This document shows positions 1-12,005 of a stretch of 64,000 bases of DNA, in pieces. Position 1 is the first letter of the stretch. Each line of letters begins with the position of its first letter. The notes beneath the pieces were generated by a model. The model was not told where the DNA came from, searched no databases, and worked only from the letters and a program-made list of their open reading frames with translations. Source of the stretch: Uranotaenia lowii (Eukaryota > Arthropoda > Insecta > Diptera > Culicidae); assembly GCF_029784155.1 (NCBI RefSeq), contig NC_073692.1, forward strand, positions 157,633,582 through 157,697,581. Direction: 5' to 3'. The translations under genes and the position numbers were made by a program.

Positions 1-262
1 TATCAAGCAGTGTGTCGTTCGAGAATTGCGAAAAAATGATCTCCAAAACGTTTCGTAAAATTGTTTCATTTCAATCCTTTTGAAACTAATTTTTTGAAGT
101 CTTTCTCATTTTAAAAGTGGGAAGTGTTTTTCAATTCCATAATGAATAGGCTGGATCAAAATAACCGTGTGTAAAGAAATTGTGTGAATGCTATCAATGA
201 AATACTTGTACTTAGATTGTATTTTAAATGATTTTATATAGGAGCCCTCCTTTTGTGATGTC
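1..262. other. AT-rich flank, no gene seen
   Basis: No coding signal on either strand. The phrase gatgtcataacgcataaag near 258 recurs in similar form near 1456, so this is probably repeat-derived DNA into which the following non-LTR fragment was inserted. Confidence 0.4.
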
Positions 263-1021
263 ATAACGCATAAAGCAAGTTAGAAGTTTTTTGCCACGTC
301 ATGTTTTAATAAAATTTTATTTTGCTTTCATTCACTCTCAGTTGAACTATTTTATCGCGGTATGGGGCAGGGCTTCCCTGTCTATCCTCGGGCGATTACA
401 GACATTACAAAACCGTTGCATAAAAACCATATTCAAACTTCCTTATCTCTACCCTACGTCTTTACTGTACTCAAATACAACTCACAATATTTTACCTCTA
501 ACCCGCTTGTGTAGTCTGCAAACATTATTGTATGTCTTCGACAATTTGAACTCATTAGATAACACAAGAAATTTATTGTTTAACTCAGGCACTCGTTCTC
601 GCCATACTCGTCAATCACATCATTTGCTTCGAAGCCGTTGCTTAACATCTTTTGGTCAACGCAGAATTTCTTACATTGGACCTGCTTCTTACAATTGCCT
701 TCCAGAAGTTGTCTAAAATGCTAACAACCGCAACATTTTCAAATCGAAAGTGATACGTCACCTCAAGGAACTTCAGTCATAAACCTAATCATCATGCCAG
801 TTTTTTTTATTTTTTGTTACACATATATTTTAACTTAATTTTTTTTTTCTAAAGTAACGTTAAAATTTTTTTTTGTAAATGTTTTTTTCCTAGTTAGTAC
901 ATTAGCTATATCAATTAATTTTTAATTTGTTTTTTTTTTTGTATTAATTATCTATAAAATATGGATCTCTTCAAAGGAATACTCTTTCCACTGAGATTCA
1001 TTTTTAGTTTAGTTTAGTTTA
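263..1021 (+). mobile_element. 5'-truncated CR1/L2-like non-LTR retrotransposon
   Basis: The open frame at 291-716 reads like the extreme C-terminus of a CR1/L2/Jockey-group reverse transcriptase ORF: a FAFIHSQLNYFIAVWG stretch, then LQTLQNRCIKTI, then a GPASYNCLP motif that corresponds to the usual GP..WN.LP near the end of such proteins. A TAA at 717-719 interrupts the frame; the same frame continues as an FKSKVIRHLKEL-like tail to a stop near 780, so the copy is dead. It is followed by a T-rich 3' UTR and a (TTTAG)n-like run at about 1004-1020, the kind of short tandem tail these elements carry. The 5' end is lost and no target duplication was found. Confidence 0.7.
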
Positions 1022-1696
1022 CTTGTCTAGCTTCATTCCCTCGCATTAAGTAAAAAACATTTTGTTAAGGTTCTCAGCATGAATAAATTTTGCTCGCGTT
1101 ATTGTTTTTTTTTTGCTTGCTGCCAGACATGCTGAGAACAGAAAGCGTCCATTACCAGGGAGCTCATATGAGCTTTTTGGTGTGGGGGAGTGTGGTGGGC
1201 CGCTTTATATGTGTAAAGCACCAATTGTAATAATTTTTGGTTTTTTTTTTATTGAATTTTACATTTCTTTCTATCAAAAATTGACATCAAATTGAGGTAG
1301 TCAGATAAAATATTTTTATAGTTATTTTCAGGTTTACAAAAAATGCGATTTTACCCTTCTGAGAAAAAGGGGTAAGTTGCAACACACTTTGTTTTCAATG
1401 AAAAATCAAATGAAAACCTTTTTTTTTTTTTTTTTTTACTTTTTGATAAACTTGTGATGTCATTATGCATAAAGCATCAATTGCAGTAATTTTGAATTTT
1501 TTCGAATTCAATTTTACATTTCCTGTTTAAAATGTTTTTTTAAAGAAAGGGTGCAGCATTTATTTAGATATATGTTAAAATTACTACAAAAATTTCTACT
1601 AGCTGAAATCATAAAAAAAATAATGTTTGGATGGATGAAATTTTGATATTAACAAACGCGTGATGCAAAACAATGATGTTCCGGCAATATTCAACA
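1022..1696. other. AT-rich repeat-derived spacer, no gene
   Basis: Contains two diverged copies of a 'aaagcaYcaattgYagtaattttt...aattttacattt' phrase (about 1214-1265 and 1470-1520). No GDSGGP-like codons for the missing serine-protease exon were found on the minus strand here. No other gene signal. Confidence 0.4.
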
Positions 1697-4600
1697 TTTT
1701 CTCCAAAGTTTAAAGTTTTGTTCGTTTCAGCACAATAAGAAAACATGTGTTTTTGCAGATTTCTAAGGCTTTTATTTTTCGAGTTAGATAACGTTATATT
1801 TTTTTTTTGAAAAAAAAATTACCCTTTTTTCAAATGCCCATAACTGTGTTAGTTTTCAACGTAGAATATAAAATAGCACATCAAAACGCACTAAAATTTT
1901 ACCAGCTATCCAAATAAAATAATAACAAAAAATTATATATTGATTCTCGGTATAAAATTAAGTAAATATGTTAAAAATAACGTCCAAAAGTACCGTCTGC
2001 ACCACCAAAATTTTTGAAACATATTTCATTTTATAGTCTATTTTATTTCACAACTTTCATCTGAAGACACCAAAGTGGGCCATAAACTCCTTCAAGAGTT
2101 ATGAAAGAAACAGTGACAATAAATCTCTTTTTTAACGTCAAAAACTAACAATTTTCGAACAACTGCACTCACATATAGGGACTTCGTCTCTTATCGTACG
2201 CAAGTGCACCGGGGGTTAAAAATCTGCAAAAAAATGCCTCTTTATAGTCAAATTAGTTTTACAATTTTCACCTCAAGACATCCAAATGAGCCAATCACTT
2301 CTTCAAGAGTTATGGAAGAAATAAGGACCAAATGTATTGTTGCGCCCGCGTCAGGGTATAACGATTCTCGCACAGTCACGCGCTTATACGCAGAACACCA
2401 TTTAAACGAACGTTCATTCTTAAGCATACCCTAGAAACGATTATATTCATTGATTGTTCTTTGATCTATTTTTTTCAAAAGAGAAGATAAATAACTTGTG
2501 AATAAAATAATATCAACGTGCTTTGTTTACAACTCTGCACCTACACTGGGTACCTCGATTTTAACAATGGTCGCATCGCTAATGCACGTTCTATCGTCGT
2601 TTTATTCTACTGCACACGGAAAAGATTCTTGTGATGCTTTAAGAAGTAACATAAAAAGAATGGCGAGAGATGCTAGCATTAAAAACAGCAAATTTAAATG
2701 ACTGGCCGAAAAATTTTAAATTGGGAAACAACTGTTTATATATGCTTCCAACGCTGAATATGAAAAGGCTATAATCGAGCTAACCAACAGATTAAGCAGT
2801 TTTCGGCATCGCTAACTGAAAAATTAACGCCGCTTCTTTTTTTAAAATTTCCTTAAAAATTTACTCGATTAATCGGTTTTATGCCGAGTAGATAGTATGC
2901 AATTTTTGCATGAAATCTTTTGTGCGATTTATTCTAATTCATTATTTCTTGCAATATTTTTTATTTTCCTTATTTAAAATGCTTCATGTACAAAATAAAT
3001 GTCTCAACCACCTCAAAGCAAAAAGCTGATGAAAGGATGTAAAATAGTTTTGTATTGTTTAGCGCCGTTTACATTGCTGTATTTTGGGTAGTTTTTTCTT
3101 TTTTCAAGCATTTTTTTCCGCAAAACTCACAGAAGAAGTAAAACACAATTACTGCCTTCGTAAAATTTAAGAAATTACTCAAACCGGTACCATTAAAAAT
3201 GTTGTTAAAAATAGTTTTTTAGACTGATTTTTTTCGTTTTTTGAATCGGAAATTTCCTGTGACCATGTGGGTGAAAATCAGGAAAAATGCGGGAAATGAA
3301 AAATTGAAATTGAGTGACCACCCTGCATATTGTATTTTATATCTTCTGTTAATGTTGCGAAAAGAAGTGATAGAAAACGGAAAAAGACAAAAAATACACC
3401 TTTCCCCTGAATCTAGTGCGCATTCCTCCACTGAGACCATTAGAAGTGACCTTTTTCGCTTGAAGCGCATATTGAGGTAAAAATGATAGCCAATGTCACC
3501 TTAACTTAAAAAGTATATTCTATCAGTCATAATTTGAGCGATTGATGAAAGTATATGGAGGTTAGCAGTCTTCAATTAGCGGAACCAACAATTAAAAGGA
3601 CTTTTTAATTCGCTAACTCTATCAAAACTTAGAGCCATAATTAAATCGCTGACAAAAAATTAGCAGACTAATAAGCGATTAGCGGATCACCTGAAACCAA
3701 TCAATTCCATGCATTCGTTCCCAAATATGAATGGAAAATAACCGCCGCAGAATACTCTGAATCTCTCAATATCTTTTTTGTTATAAATACCTGTCAGATG
3801 ACTTCTTCAAATATTTTTATTCAATTATTTCAGAAATTTCAATCGTATTTGTAAAAATACGTGCTCAAATGCACGATTGAACGTACATTAGCGATGCGAC
3901 CATTGTTAAAATCGAGGCACCCAGTGTAGGTGCAGAGTTGTAAACAAAGCACGTTGATATTATTTTATTCACAAGTTATTTATCTTCTCTTTTGAAAAAA
4001 TTAGATCAAATAACAATCAATGAATATAATCGTTTCTAGGGTATGCTTAAGAATGAACGTTTGTGAAAAAGGTGTTCTGCGTATAAGCGCGTGACTGTGC
4101 GAGAATCGTTATACCCTGACGCGGGCGCAACAATACATATGGTCCTTATTTCTTCCATAACTCTTGAAGGAGTGATTGGCTCACTTGGGTGTCTTGAGGT
4201 GAAAGTTGTTAATTTTACTATAAAATGGTATTTTTTGCAAATTTTTAACCCCCGGTGCACTTGCGTACGATAAGAGACGAAGTCCCTATATGTGAGTGCA
4301 GTTGTTCGAATATTGTTAGTTTTTGACGTTTAAAAAGAGATTTATTGTCACTGTTTCTTTCATAACTCTTGAAGGAGTTTATGGCCCACTTTGGTGTCTT
4401 CAGATGAAAGTTGTAAAATTAATAGGACTATAAAATGAAATATGTTTCAAAAATTTTGGTGGTGCAAACGGTACTTTTGGACGTTATTTTTAACATATTT
4501 ACTTAATTTTATACCGAGAATAAATATATAATTTTTTGTTATTATTATATTTGGATAGCTGGTAAAATTTTAGTGCGTTTTGATGTGCTACTTTATATTC

Positions 4601-4767
4601 TACGTTGAAAATTAACATAGTTATGGGCATTTGAAAAGAGGGTAATTTTTTTTTCAAAAAAACTTAAACGTTATCTAACTCGAAAAATAAAAGTCTTAGA
4701 AATCTGCAAAAACATTTGTTTTCTTATGGTGCTGAAACAAACAAAATTTTAAATTTTGGAGAAAATC
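1697..4767. mobile_element. DNA transposon-like element with ~900-bp terminal inverted repeats
   Basis: Bases about 1697-2595 are repeated in inverse orientation at about 3874-4767 at high identity, with scattered substitutions and small indels. The outer edges read ATTTTCTCC... on the left and ...GGAGAAAAT on the right; the inner edges end near AATGYACGTTC. Between the arms lie about 1.28 kb of unique sequence that begins with a decayed ORF. No clean target duplication was visible at the outer ends. The element lies just downstream of the last recognisable protease exon on the minus strand, probably in the next intron. The class could be any TIR transposon with very long TIRs or a foldback element; the sequence does not decide. 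Confidence 0.75.
2498..2850 (+). pseudogene. Decayed ORF inside the long-TIR element
   Basis: The frame at 2498-2701 starts in the left arm and runs into the interior. Its distinctive part is HVLSSFYSTAHGKDSCDALR followed by a KRMARDAS run. I recall a spacing HGK..CD......KR in uncharacterised, often transposon-linked arthropod and cnidarian proteins, but cannot verify it. After a stop at 2699, the downstream sequence still reads like EYEKAIIELTNR in one frame. This is inferred to be the remnant of the element's own or a captured coding region. Function unknown. Confidence 0.4.
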
Positions 4768-4877
4768 CGAAGACCCCCATATGGCGAGTATAATTTGTAT
4801 TTTTTATTGTAATGTTGATAAGATTCAAGAGCTCGACTTCTGAAAAACCTATATCTAATATCTATGAATGTACATAC

Positions 4878-7500
4878 CTTTCGTCCCTGGTAGGAATCCA
4901 TCCCGGTGGGCAGACAAATCGGCATCACATCCGGTCCAATAGCAACCGGCTGCTGGAGCCGAAGCAGCGCCACATCGTTATTGGTTCTCAAGCCCTGGTA
5001 GTGATTAAGTTTGATCGATTCGACGTTCCGCTGAATCATTCCTGGGGTATCGTGACAGGTGAAAAACGTGGTGTTAAATGAACGGTAATAGCTCTTCCGG
5101 CGCGATGGGACATACATAATTCAAATCGGAAGTGCCTATAATTTGCGATTCAATTGAATCAGAGCATTCGAAGAGAATTTTGTTCCATGACTCGAACGTT
5201 TTATTATTGTAATCAATTTCCTTTTAGAAGATAAATTTGCTACCCACCAACTCACCTGAATTACTGTCCGAAATATTGACACGGTTGAGGAACACCTGGA
5301 AATCCTTGGCCTCCAGACGGACGACACAGTGAGCTGCCGTCAGGACGTATCGATTGTTGATTAGACTTCCGCCACAGGTGAAAACCTTCCGGTGATACAG
5401 GGCAGCCATCCAAGGATACGCTCCGATGTCGCTGTAATTTCCACCGACCACACGGGAATTCGAAGACGGTCCACCGCAAGCTGTGTATTGAATATATGTA
5501 GGTATAGCAACTCAGTGAAGAACTATCACAATCCACTCGAACTTTGTTTGCTTCTACGGGAATCATTTATTTGTTGCACAAAATATGGAAATGAACATCT
5601 CGCAAACATCTTACCTGGGAAACAAGAATATTTGGCTTTGATTCAGGCCATATATATTGTGTTAGCTTTATAAGAGCCTTGGAATGCTTTATTCAACTTC
5701 TACTGCTGTTGAGATGCGCGTGTGTTGGTAGTTGAAAATTAAGCGATTTATGTTCTAAATTGGCTACTGAATATTAAGTAGCTACTTAATTGCTACTAAG
5801 TAGCTCAATATTTATAGTAAAGGGTGATACGGTTAAAATTTGGTCAATATCAACTTGACGTATTTCTTTCGAATTTGCATTTAAAAAATCTGAACACCCC
5901 TCATTTTGAAGGTATGTGTGTGTGTGTAGAATGTTGCTCCTAATTTGATTTTGGAATTCACTCTTCAGTTGTCAAAATGCCGTCCAAGGAAGAAGAGCAG
6001 CGTATCAAAATTTTGCTCGCGCATCGCGAAAATCCGAGCTACTCGCACGCAAAACTGGCAAAATCGCTAAAAGTTACCAAATCAACCGTTACAAATGTAA
6101 TTAAAGTGTTTGGGGAACATTTGTCGACAGCCAGGAGGTTTGGATCGGGGGGAAATCGAAAACCGGAAGCCGCTGAGACGACAAAGAGAGTTGCCGGTAT
6201 TTTACCCTTACCTCTCTCTCCGCGATGCCGCAAGTAAGCTGGGTGTATCGTCTACAACCGTGCATCAAGCCAAAAAACGAGCCGGACTATCGTCTTACAA
6301 GAAGGTAGTGACTCCAAATCGCGATGATAAACAAAATACGACGGCCAAAGCGCGATCCCGGAGGCTGTACACGACGATGCTGACGAAGTTCGACTGCGTG
6401 GTAATAGACGACGAAAACTACGTCAAATCCGACTACAAGCAGCTTCCGGGACAGGAGTTTTATACGGCAAAAGGAAAGGGAAAGGTAGCGGATATTTTCA
6501 AGCACATGAAACAGTCAAAGTTTGCAAAGAAATATCTGGTTTGGCAAGCCATCGTACCTGCGGCTTGAAAAGCAGCATTTTCATAGCTTCCGGGACTGTC
6601 AACCAAGAAATTTACGTGAAAAAGTGTTTGAACAAACGTTTGCTGCCTTTCCTGAAGAAACACGATTGTTCCGTACTGTTTTGGCCGGATTTGGCATCTT
6701 GCCATTACGGTAAAAAGGCCATGGAGTGGTACGCCGCCAACAACGTGCAGGTGGTTCCCAAAGACAAGAACCCTCCCAACACGCCAGAGCTCCGCCCAAT
6801 TGAGAAATACTGGGCTATTGTCAAGCGGAACCTAAAGAAGACCAAAAAAACTGCTAAGGACGAGCAGCAGTTCAAGGCAAACTGGCTTTCTGCGGCGAAG
6901 AAGGTGTACAAAATCTAATGGCAGGGGTTAAGCGTAAGGCCCGGCTCTACGGATTTGGAAAAGCGGAAGCCCAACTGAATATTTTTCCTGAATTTTATAC
7001 TTATTAAACTTGAAAAAGAAATTAAATTAAATTTTTTAAATAAACGATTTCTCTCATTTACACGCGTTTTCCCTTGACCAAATTTTGACCGTATCACCCT
7101 TTAATGAGCTTCTTTCAATTATGTATCACTTTTCCTATAGCAATTTTTGTTTTCGTTTTCAAAAGCTCAAATTCAGTGCAACGTAACATTGCATTTTTTC
7201 ATCTGTGTACATTTTAATTTTTTTGCCACACAGCTATATGTGGGATAACTAATCTTCGACATTGTTCCTCTGGGATTGAGACTTATAATCCTTACTTATT
7301 ATAGGTTTTATTTGCTTCTCTTCTACATACTTACAGCAAGACGAACATCCATCGCTATTCCTGGACCATTTGCTGACAGTTCCATTTGGATCAGTCGTAG
7401 AGGAGGAAAAAGAAGCGGCAAAAGCAATTAAGCGGTATCGGGAAAGCCAGCAGCAGCAGAACCACGCCAGAACCAAACTCGATAAAACTTTAACTACCAT
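4878..7500 (-). CDS. Trypsin-like (S1) serine protease, exons 1-3; last exon outside window
   Basis: Three exons join in frame on the minus strand, all at phase 1. Exon 1 (7500-7335) encodes a hydrophobic, Cys-rich signal-like N-terminus and ends SDGCSSC before a GTAAGT donor. Exon 2 (5480-5256) gives CGGP...RVVGG, the zymogen cleavage site, then TAAHC with the catalytic His. Exon 3 (5041-4878) gives NNDVALLRL with the catalytic Asp and PICLPTG, ending at a GTATGT donor. The catalytic Ser exon (GDSGGP) was not found in the next 4.8 kb and should lie left of base 1, unless the gene is broken. Intron 1 contains a complete mariner (5820-7101); the third intron probably contains the long-TIR element. 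S1 proteases are secreted endopeptidases of digestion or immune cascades; which role applies here is not shown. Start chosen: first ATG of the exon-1 frame; an acceptor-like CTGCAG lies 6 bases upstream, so a further 5' exon is possible. Confidence 0.85.
5820..7101 (+). mobile_element. ITmD37E-type Tc1/mariner transposon, copy 1 (complete ends)
   Basis: The element is 1282 bp long. The terminal inverted repeats begin AAGGGTGATACGGTYAAAAT and extend about 27 bp. The target duplication is TA at 5818-5819 and 7102-7103. It carries a frameshifted transposase with a D-37-E catalytic spacing, which defines the mosquito ITmD37E family. It sits in intron 1 of the serine protease gene in the opposite orientation. 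A second, nearly collinear copy occupies 26216-35745. Confidence 0.93.
5977..6918 (+). pseudogene. ITmD37E transposase, two frameshifts
   Basis: Three frames in series: 5977-6237 (start MPSKEEEQ, helix-turn-helix DNA-binding region), a second frame to about 6568, and a third frame to 6918. The catalytic triad is visible: Asp in VVIDDENYVK, Asp in FWPDLASCHYGKK, and Glu in PELRPIEKYW, with 37 residues between the last two. Frame changes occur near 6180-6220 and near 6540-6560, so no full-length protein can be made from this copy. Copy 2 confirms the reading order. Confidence 0.9.
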
Positions 7501-8927
7501 CTTGATCTGCAGGATTAGTGACAGCGCTCAGCTACTCCTTCTTCTGATTCTGTTGCTAGTTTGATTATGTGATTCTTACTCGGCAGTTCGGATGTTCCAA
7601 TTTTCAGAAGGTTTTGCTCCCTAAGAAGTAAGATGAACTTTTAATCACTTTCTGACGCTTGCCGGTTTAGAAGGGTAAAGTTTTTCCACGCCCACATCAC
7701 AAAATTCTGCTTCGGCACCAGTAGTTAAGTGCCTGATGGAACCTATCGGAGCGAAGAGCTACCCACAACTACCGGCAATATCGCCTCATTTCGAATCGAA
7801 CTGTAAGGGCTTTAACGGCCAAACTTACATACAAACTCAAATGAGTCGCGCGTCACCTGGGCTGGGAGAAAGTTTAAGAGCGGCTCTTGTTGAAACTTAT
7901 AAGCATGCAGCGCTGCGTTCCGATAAAGTGCATTGTCTGTGTCTTTTCGACATTCTACAATTACATATTATGAAGAAAGTTTTCTGCTGGAAGCAGCCTG
8001 GAGCGACTCGTAAAGTTTGGTGTCGTGCACTCTAGGGCCAACTTGTTTAACGACTTATTGGGTCTGACCATTTCTTGCATGCGAAGATGGGGGCGGGCTT
8101 ATGACTTATGGGGGCTAAAATATAAACAATTAGCTGATCCCATACGAACTTCGTTTCGCTTACAACTAAGAAGTTATATAAAAACTGATCTCGCGTTCCT
8201 AGACCTCGCTGTTGGGAGGAGGCCCTCTGCGTTTTGCTCATAAGCTAAAACTGACTTTGGCTACAATTGATTACAACTTTGCTTAGGTGTGAAAAACATG
8301 TGCAATTTTTTGACAATTTTTTTCACCAGTCATTAGTGTATTGAAAAGTATTACAATTCATCCGAATATTTAAAATTGATATTCTTCCGTGACATTTTTT
8401 TTTTAAATTGTTGAAAACAGGTGCGTACTTTATTTTGTCACGCACTGTTGAGTAAGGTGTGGTAAAAGTACGTTTTGAGATTAACACAAACTCAGAACAG
8501 TAAAATTCAAAACTCTGGCGTTGATTGATAATTATTTAGACTGCCTATCCAGACATCCAGACATAGTTTTTTTTGCGTAAGTTGAAAATAGTCTGAAAAC
8601 GAGCAAAAGATTTTTTTGCACAAATGATGTAAAATTCAAAATAACGGTTTAAGCACTTAATAGTCTTGTTTTCAATGAAAGTGTAAATGTTTCTATTTTG
8701 TTGTTTTCAAATGTCAAAAAAGAATTTCATTAGTTTGTCTCTCTTTTTTACAATAAAGAATTCCATGCATAGGATTTACGCGAATACAGATTCATATGAA
8801 AAGATATTTTCAGGTGACTTCATACAAAAATGTGAAATTTTGAACGGTCGTACTATTATCTACTCCACATCATTCGAACTTTTGTTCCAGGGGTGGGGTC
8901 TATATGTAAGGTGAATGGTGTGTTTAG
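7501..8927. other. Upstream region of the protease gene; no supported gene
   Basis: Contains the presumed promoter of the minus-strand protease. The stretch 7620-8240 is richer in GC than its surroundings and holds modest ORFs on both strands, none of which resembles a known protein. 8250-8927 is AT-rich with no clear structure. Confidence 0.35.
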
Positions 8928-8929
8928 TA

Positions 8930-11240
8930 AGGTTGCCAAAATTTGTTCAGCACGTCCCGATCAGGAGGGAAAAACAAAATTATATCAAGATGAGATATTT
9001 TGATACTAATTTTTTTTTCTTTCTAAATGAGTTATAATTCAGTACTCGTAGGATGTTAAAATATCTCAAATTATATCAAAAAATCTATACGATCATAGCT
9101 AAATTATATCAGTTTTTGATATGCTCTTATCAAGATTATATCTGGTTCAGATAGCATAGTTTGATATTAGGCAGAACAAATCCTATCAAAATTATAACTT
9201 ATCAAGATATGAATGCTTCGAGAAAATTTTTTAGTGGAATGTCGGTAACCCACACTATATGCTATTATCATGCTCCATTTTTGGTATCCCAAAAATTTGA
9301 TTCAATTTTATGAATCTGCTGAGCGAAACTTATCAAAGTACGGTTTGGGCCGTTGACTTCGATGTCCGTGTTTCATGGAAAGTTATATGCATATCAAAAT
9401 AAGATACGGTTATAATATATTATAACAATTTGAAAGTGAGTTAAATCCTATTCAAGAATGCCAATCAAAATAAGATAAAACAAAGATTCAAGAAACTAAG
9501 AGTCGAAAATTATGAGAACAATATTCTAACTGAAAAAGATATAAATATCTCATTGAGATATGTTTAAGATCTTATTTTGATATGCTCTTCTGATCGGGGT
9601 ATCAGCACGTAACCTCCCGATCAGGAGAGCATATCAAAATAATAACTCAAACGTATCTTACCAAGATATTTACATCTACTAATTAAGTACTCCAAATTTT
9701 CGATTTTAAGTTTCTCCAAACTGAATTATATCTTATTCTGATTGACAAACTTGAATGGGGTTGAGCTCATTTTCAATGATAAAGATTTTGTTTCGGGTTG
9801 TCCTAAAATAAAATGATTATATCATATTTTGATATACGTGCAACTTTTTATGAAACACACCCGATCAGGAGAGTTTATCAAAATATTAACTCAAACGTAA
9901 CTCACGAAGATATTTACATCTGATTCAGTTATAATTATGTACTCAAAATTTTCGATTTTAAGTTTCTTCAATCTGGATTATATCTTATTCTGATCGACAG
10001 ACTTGAATGCGGGTTGAGCTCATTTTCAATGATAAAGTTTTTTTTCGGATTGTCCTAAAATAAACTGATTATATCTTATTTTGATATACGTACAACTTTT
10101 TATGAAACACGGACATTGAAGTCAACGGCCCAAACCGTACATTAATGAGTTTCGCTCAACAGATTCATAAAATTGAATCCAGCTTTTGGGAAACCAAAAA
10201 TGGGGCAAGGTTTTAGCAAATAATGTGGTTTATTGACATTCCACTAGAAAATTTTCTCGAAGCACTCATATCTTGATAAGTTATAATTTTGATAGGTTTT
10301 GTTCTGCCCAATATCAAACTATGCTATCTGAACGAGATATAATCTTGAAAGAAGCATATCTAAAATTGATATAATTTAGCTATGATCGCATAGATTTTTT
10401 GATATAATTTGAGATTTTTTAACATCCTACGAGTACTGAATAATAACTCATTTAGATAGGAAAAAATTAGTATCAAAATATCTCATCTTGATACAATTTA
10501 GTTTTTCCCTCCTGATCGGGCAGACATCAAAGTCAATGGCTCAAACTGTGCATTAATGAGTTTCGCTCAACAGATCCATAAAATTGAATCCAATTTTTGG
10601 GAAACCAAAAATGGAGCATGGTTTCAGCATATAATGTCATTTATTGACATTTCACTTGAAATTTTTCCGAAGCACTCATATCTTGATAAGTTATAATTTT
10701 GATAGGTTTTGTTCTGTCCAATATCAAACTATGCTATCTGAATGAGATATAATCTTGAAAGAAGCATATCTAAAATTGATATAATTTAGCTATGATCGCA
10801 TAAATTTTTTGATATAATTTGAGATATTTTAACATCCTACGAGTACTGAATAATAACTCATTTAGATAGGAAAAAATTAGTATCCAAATATCTCATCTTG
10901 ATATAATTTTGTTTTTCCCTCCTGGCTGGCATAAAAGGGGTATTTGATTTCAAAATTTACAACCAAAAATCCGGGCAAATTTTATCAAAACCCAGAAAAT
11001 ACTCAAAAAAATTACGAAAAAAAATTTAAAATTTTTGGATTTTATCAAAATTTAACGACAGATTGAAAATCGTATTTATGGCTTCCAAAAAACCTTTCAT
11101 GATTTTTTTTATAAAACTTGAACAAAAAATTTTGTTTTGGACTCATAAATGAAAAATTGTTTGATTTGCCTAATAAAGTGAATTTTGTACCTATTAATTA
11201 TCCGGGCAAACCCGCATGTAACCGGGCAATCTGGCAACCT
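8930..11240. mobile_element. TA-flanked MITE (TIR AGGTTGCCA) split by a palindromic repeat nest
   Basis: The left end reads TA-AGGTTGCCAAAATT and the right end AATCTGGCAACCT-TA, with TA duplicated at 8928-8929 and 11241-11242. Only about 20 bp on the left and about 300 bp on the right belong to this family; the rest (about 8951-10925) is a separate inverted-repeat cluster. A cleaner copy of the family is at 53390-53855. No ORF, so it was probably mobilised by a Tc1/mariner transposase in trans. Confidence 0.65.
8951..10925. repeat. Nested inverted and direct repeats ending in CGATCAGGAGGG
   Basis: A ~410-bp unit appears three times: forward at about 8951-9375, reversed at about 10110-10520, and reversed again at about 10525-10925. 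Between them a ~250-bp unit appears as two direct copies (about 9610-9860 and 9862-10105) and one inverted partial copy (about 9380-9600). Every unit edge carries CGATCAGGAG or its complement, and the interiors are full of tatcaaaata / tatcttgata phrases. This looks like repeated insertion of one palindromic MITE family into itself. No coding sequence. Confidence 0.75.
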
Positions 11241-11689
11241 TAGTGTATAGGTTGTCCCATGATGGAATCTAGATATGGTGGTCTCACTTTGGCGAAAAGT
11301 AGATGAGGTTTGGATGCGGAGGAGGGGGCGAAACGCAGCCGAAATTTGACAGCTGGCTGTTGGCTGGCTGCTGGCTGGCTGGGATGCCAGGTGTTCTGAT
11401 TTTTTGTAAAACACGAAGTTTTGCCAATCATCAAGATATTGCTTAGACAAAGATTTCGCCTTGATTTTCGCAAATATAATTCATAGAATCGAAAGAAAAT
11501 CTTCCGGCTGAGCTCCGGGCTGGTAAGCAAAGCTGGAAGAGGTTGGACCTATAAACGACGGTGCCAACTTTGTTGGTAGCGGTGAGTAACATTAATTTTG
11601 CATTACTTATGACAAATTTATGCTTATTCCACACTTTTCTTTCAAGAGCTATCTAGAAGCAGCAGAAAGTCATCGAATCGGATGGTAAC

Positions 11690-12005
11690 ATGGCGAGACG
11701 TTACATTCCATCGTCCGAGAAGCGGCTGGCCCTCCTGCAGGAACATCCGATCTTCATCGAGATGATGAAGCTGCTTCAGGAGGACCCCCGTCTGTTGCCA
11801 TCGCTGCTCCAGAAGATCCAATCGAGTAATCCGGATCTGATAGGTAGCATTTGGGAAAACCAGATGAAGTTTTTGGCACTTTTGAACAGAGATGTTAAAA
11901 TCGCGAGTCTACATACTCACACTTTGCCCTTCTTTGCAGATCGATTTTATTTCGTTAAACTCAAACTGCAATGATGCAGCAATGGACCGCCCTGGACCGG
12001 GTTAA
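11690..12005 (+). CDS. Stand-alone RAD23-type XPC-binding (STI1-like) domain protein
   Basis: Starting at the ATG at 11690, residues about 11-62 match the XPC-binding domain of RAD23: EKRLALLQEHPIFIEMM, then LLQEDPRLLPSLLQ, then NPDLI, and a final FLALLN. In RAD23 this domain binds XPC/Rad4 in nucleotide excision repair, but here the ubiquitin-like and UBA domains are absent. The unspliced frame ends at 11974 (94 aa). A possible 46-bp intron (11894-11939, GTTAAA...TTTGCAG) would give an 82-residue protein stopping at 12003-12005. A 5' intron is suggested by GGCTG|GTAAGC near 11521 and TTTCAAG|AG near 11646, and AATAAA signals follow near 12056-12068. It could be a lineage-specific small gene or a spliced remnant of a RAD23 paralogue; either way the domain match is strong. 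Confidence 0.7.

Noticed and set aside
1113..1295. 60-codon ORF with a hydrophobic end
   Set aside because: Ends in T-rich low-complexity sequence within repeat debris; no signal-peptide gene structure around it.
7736..8243. Two overlapping ORFs of 99 and 72 codons
   Set aside because: Moderate GC but no motif, no splice context and comparable frames on the opposite strand.
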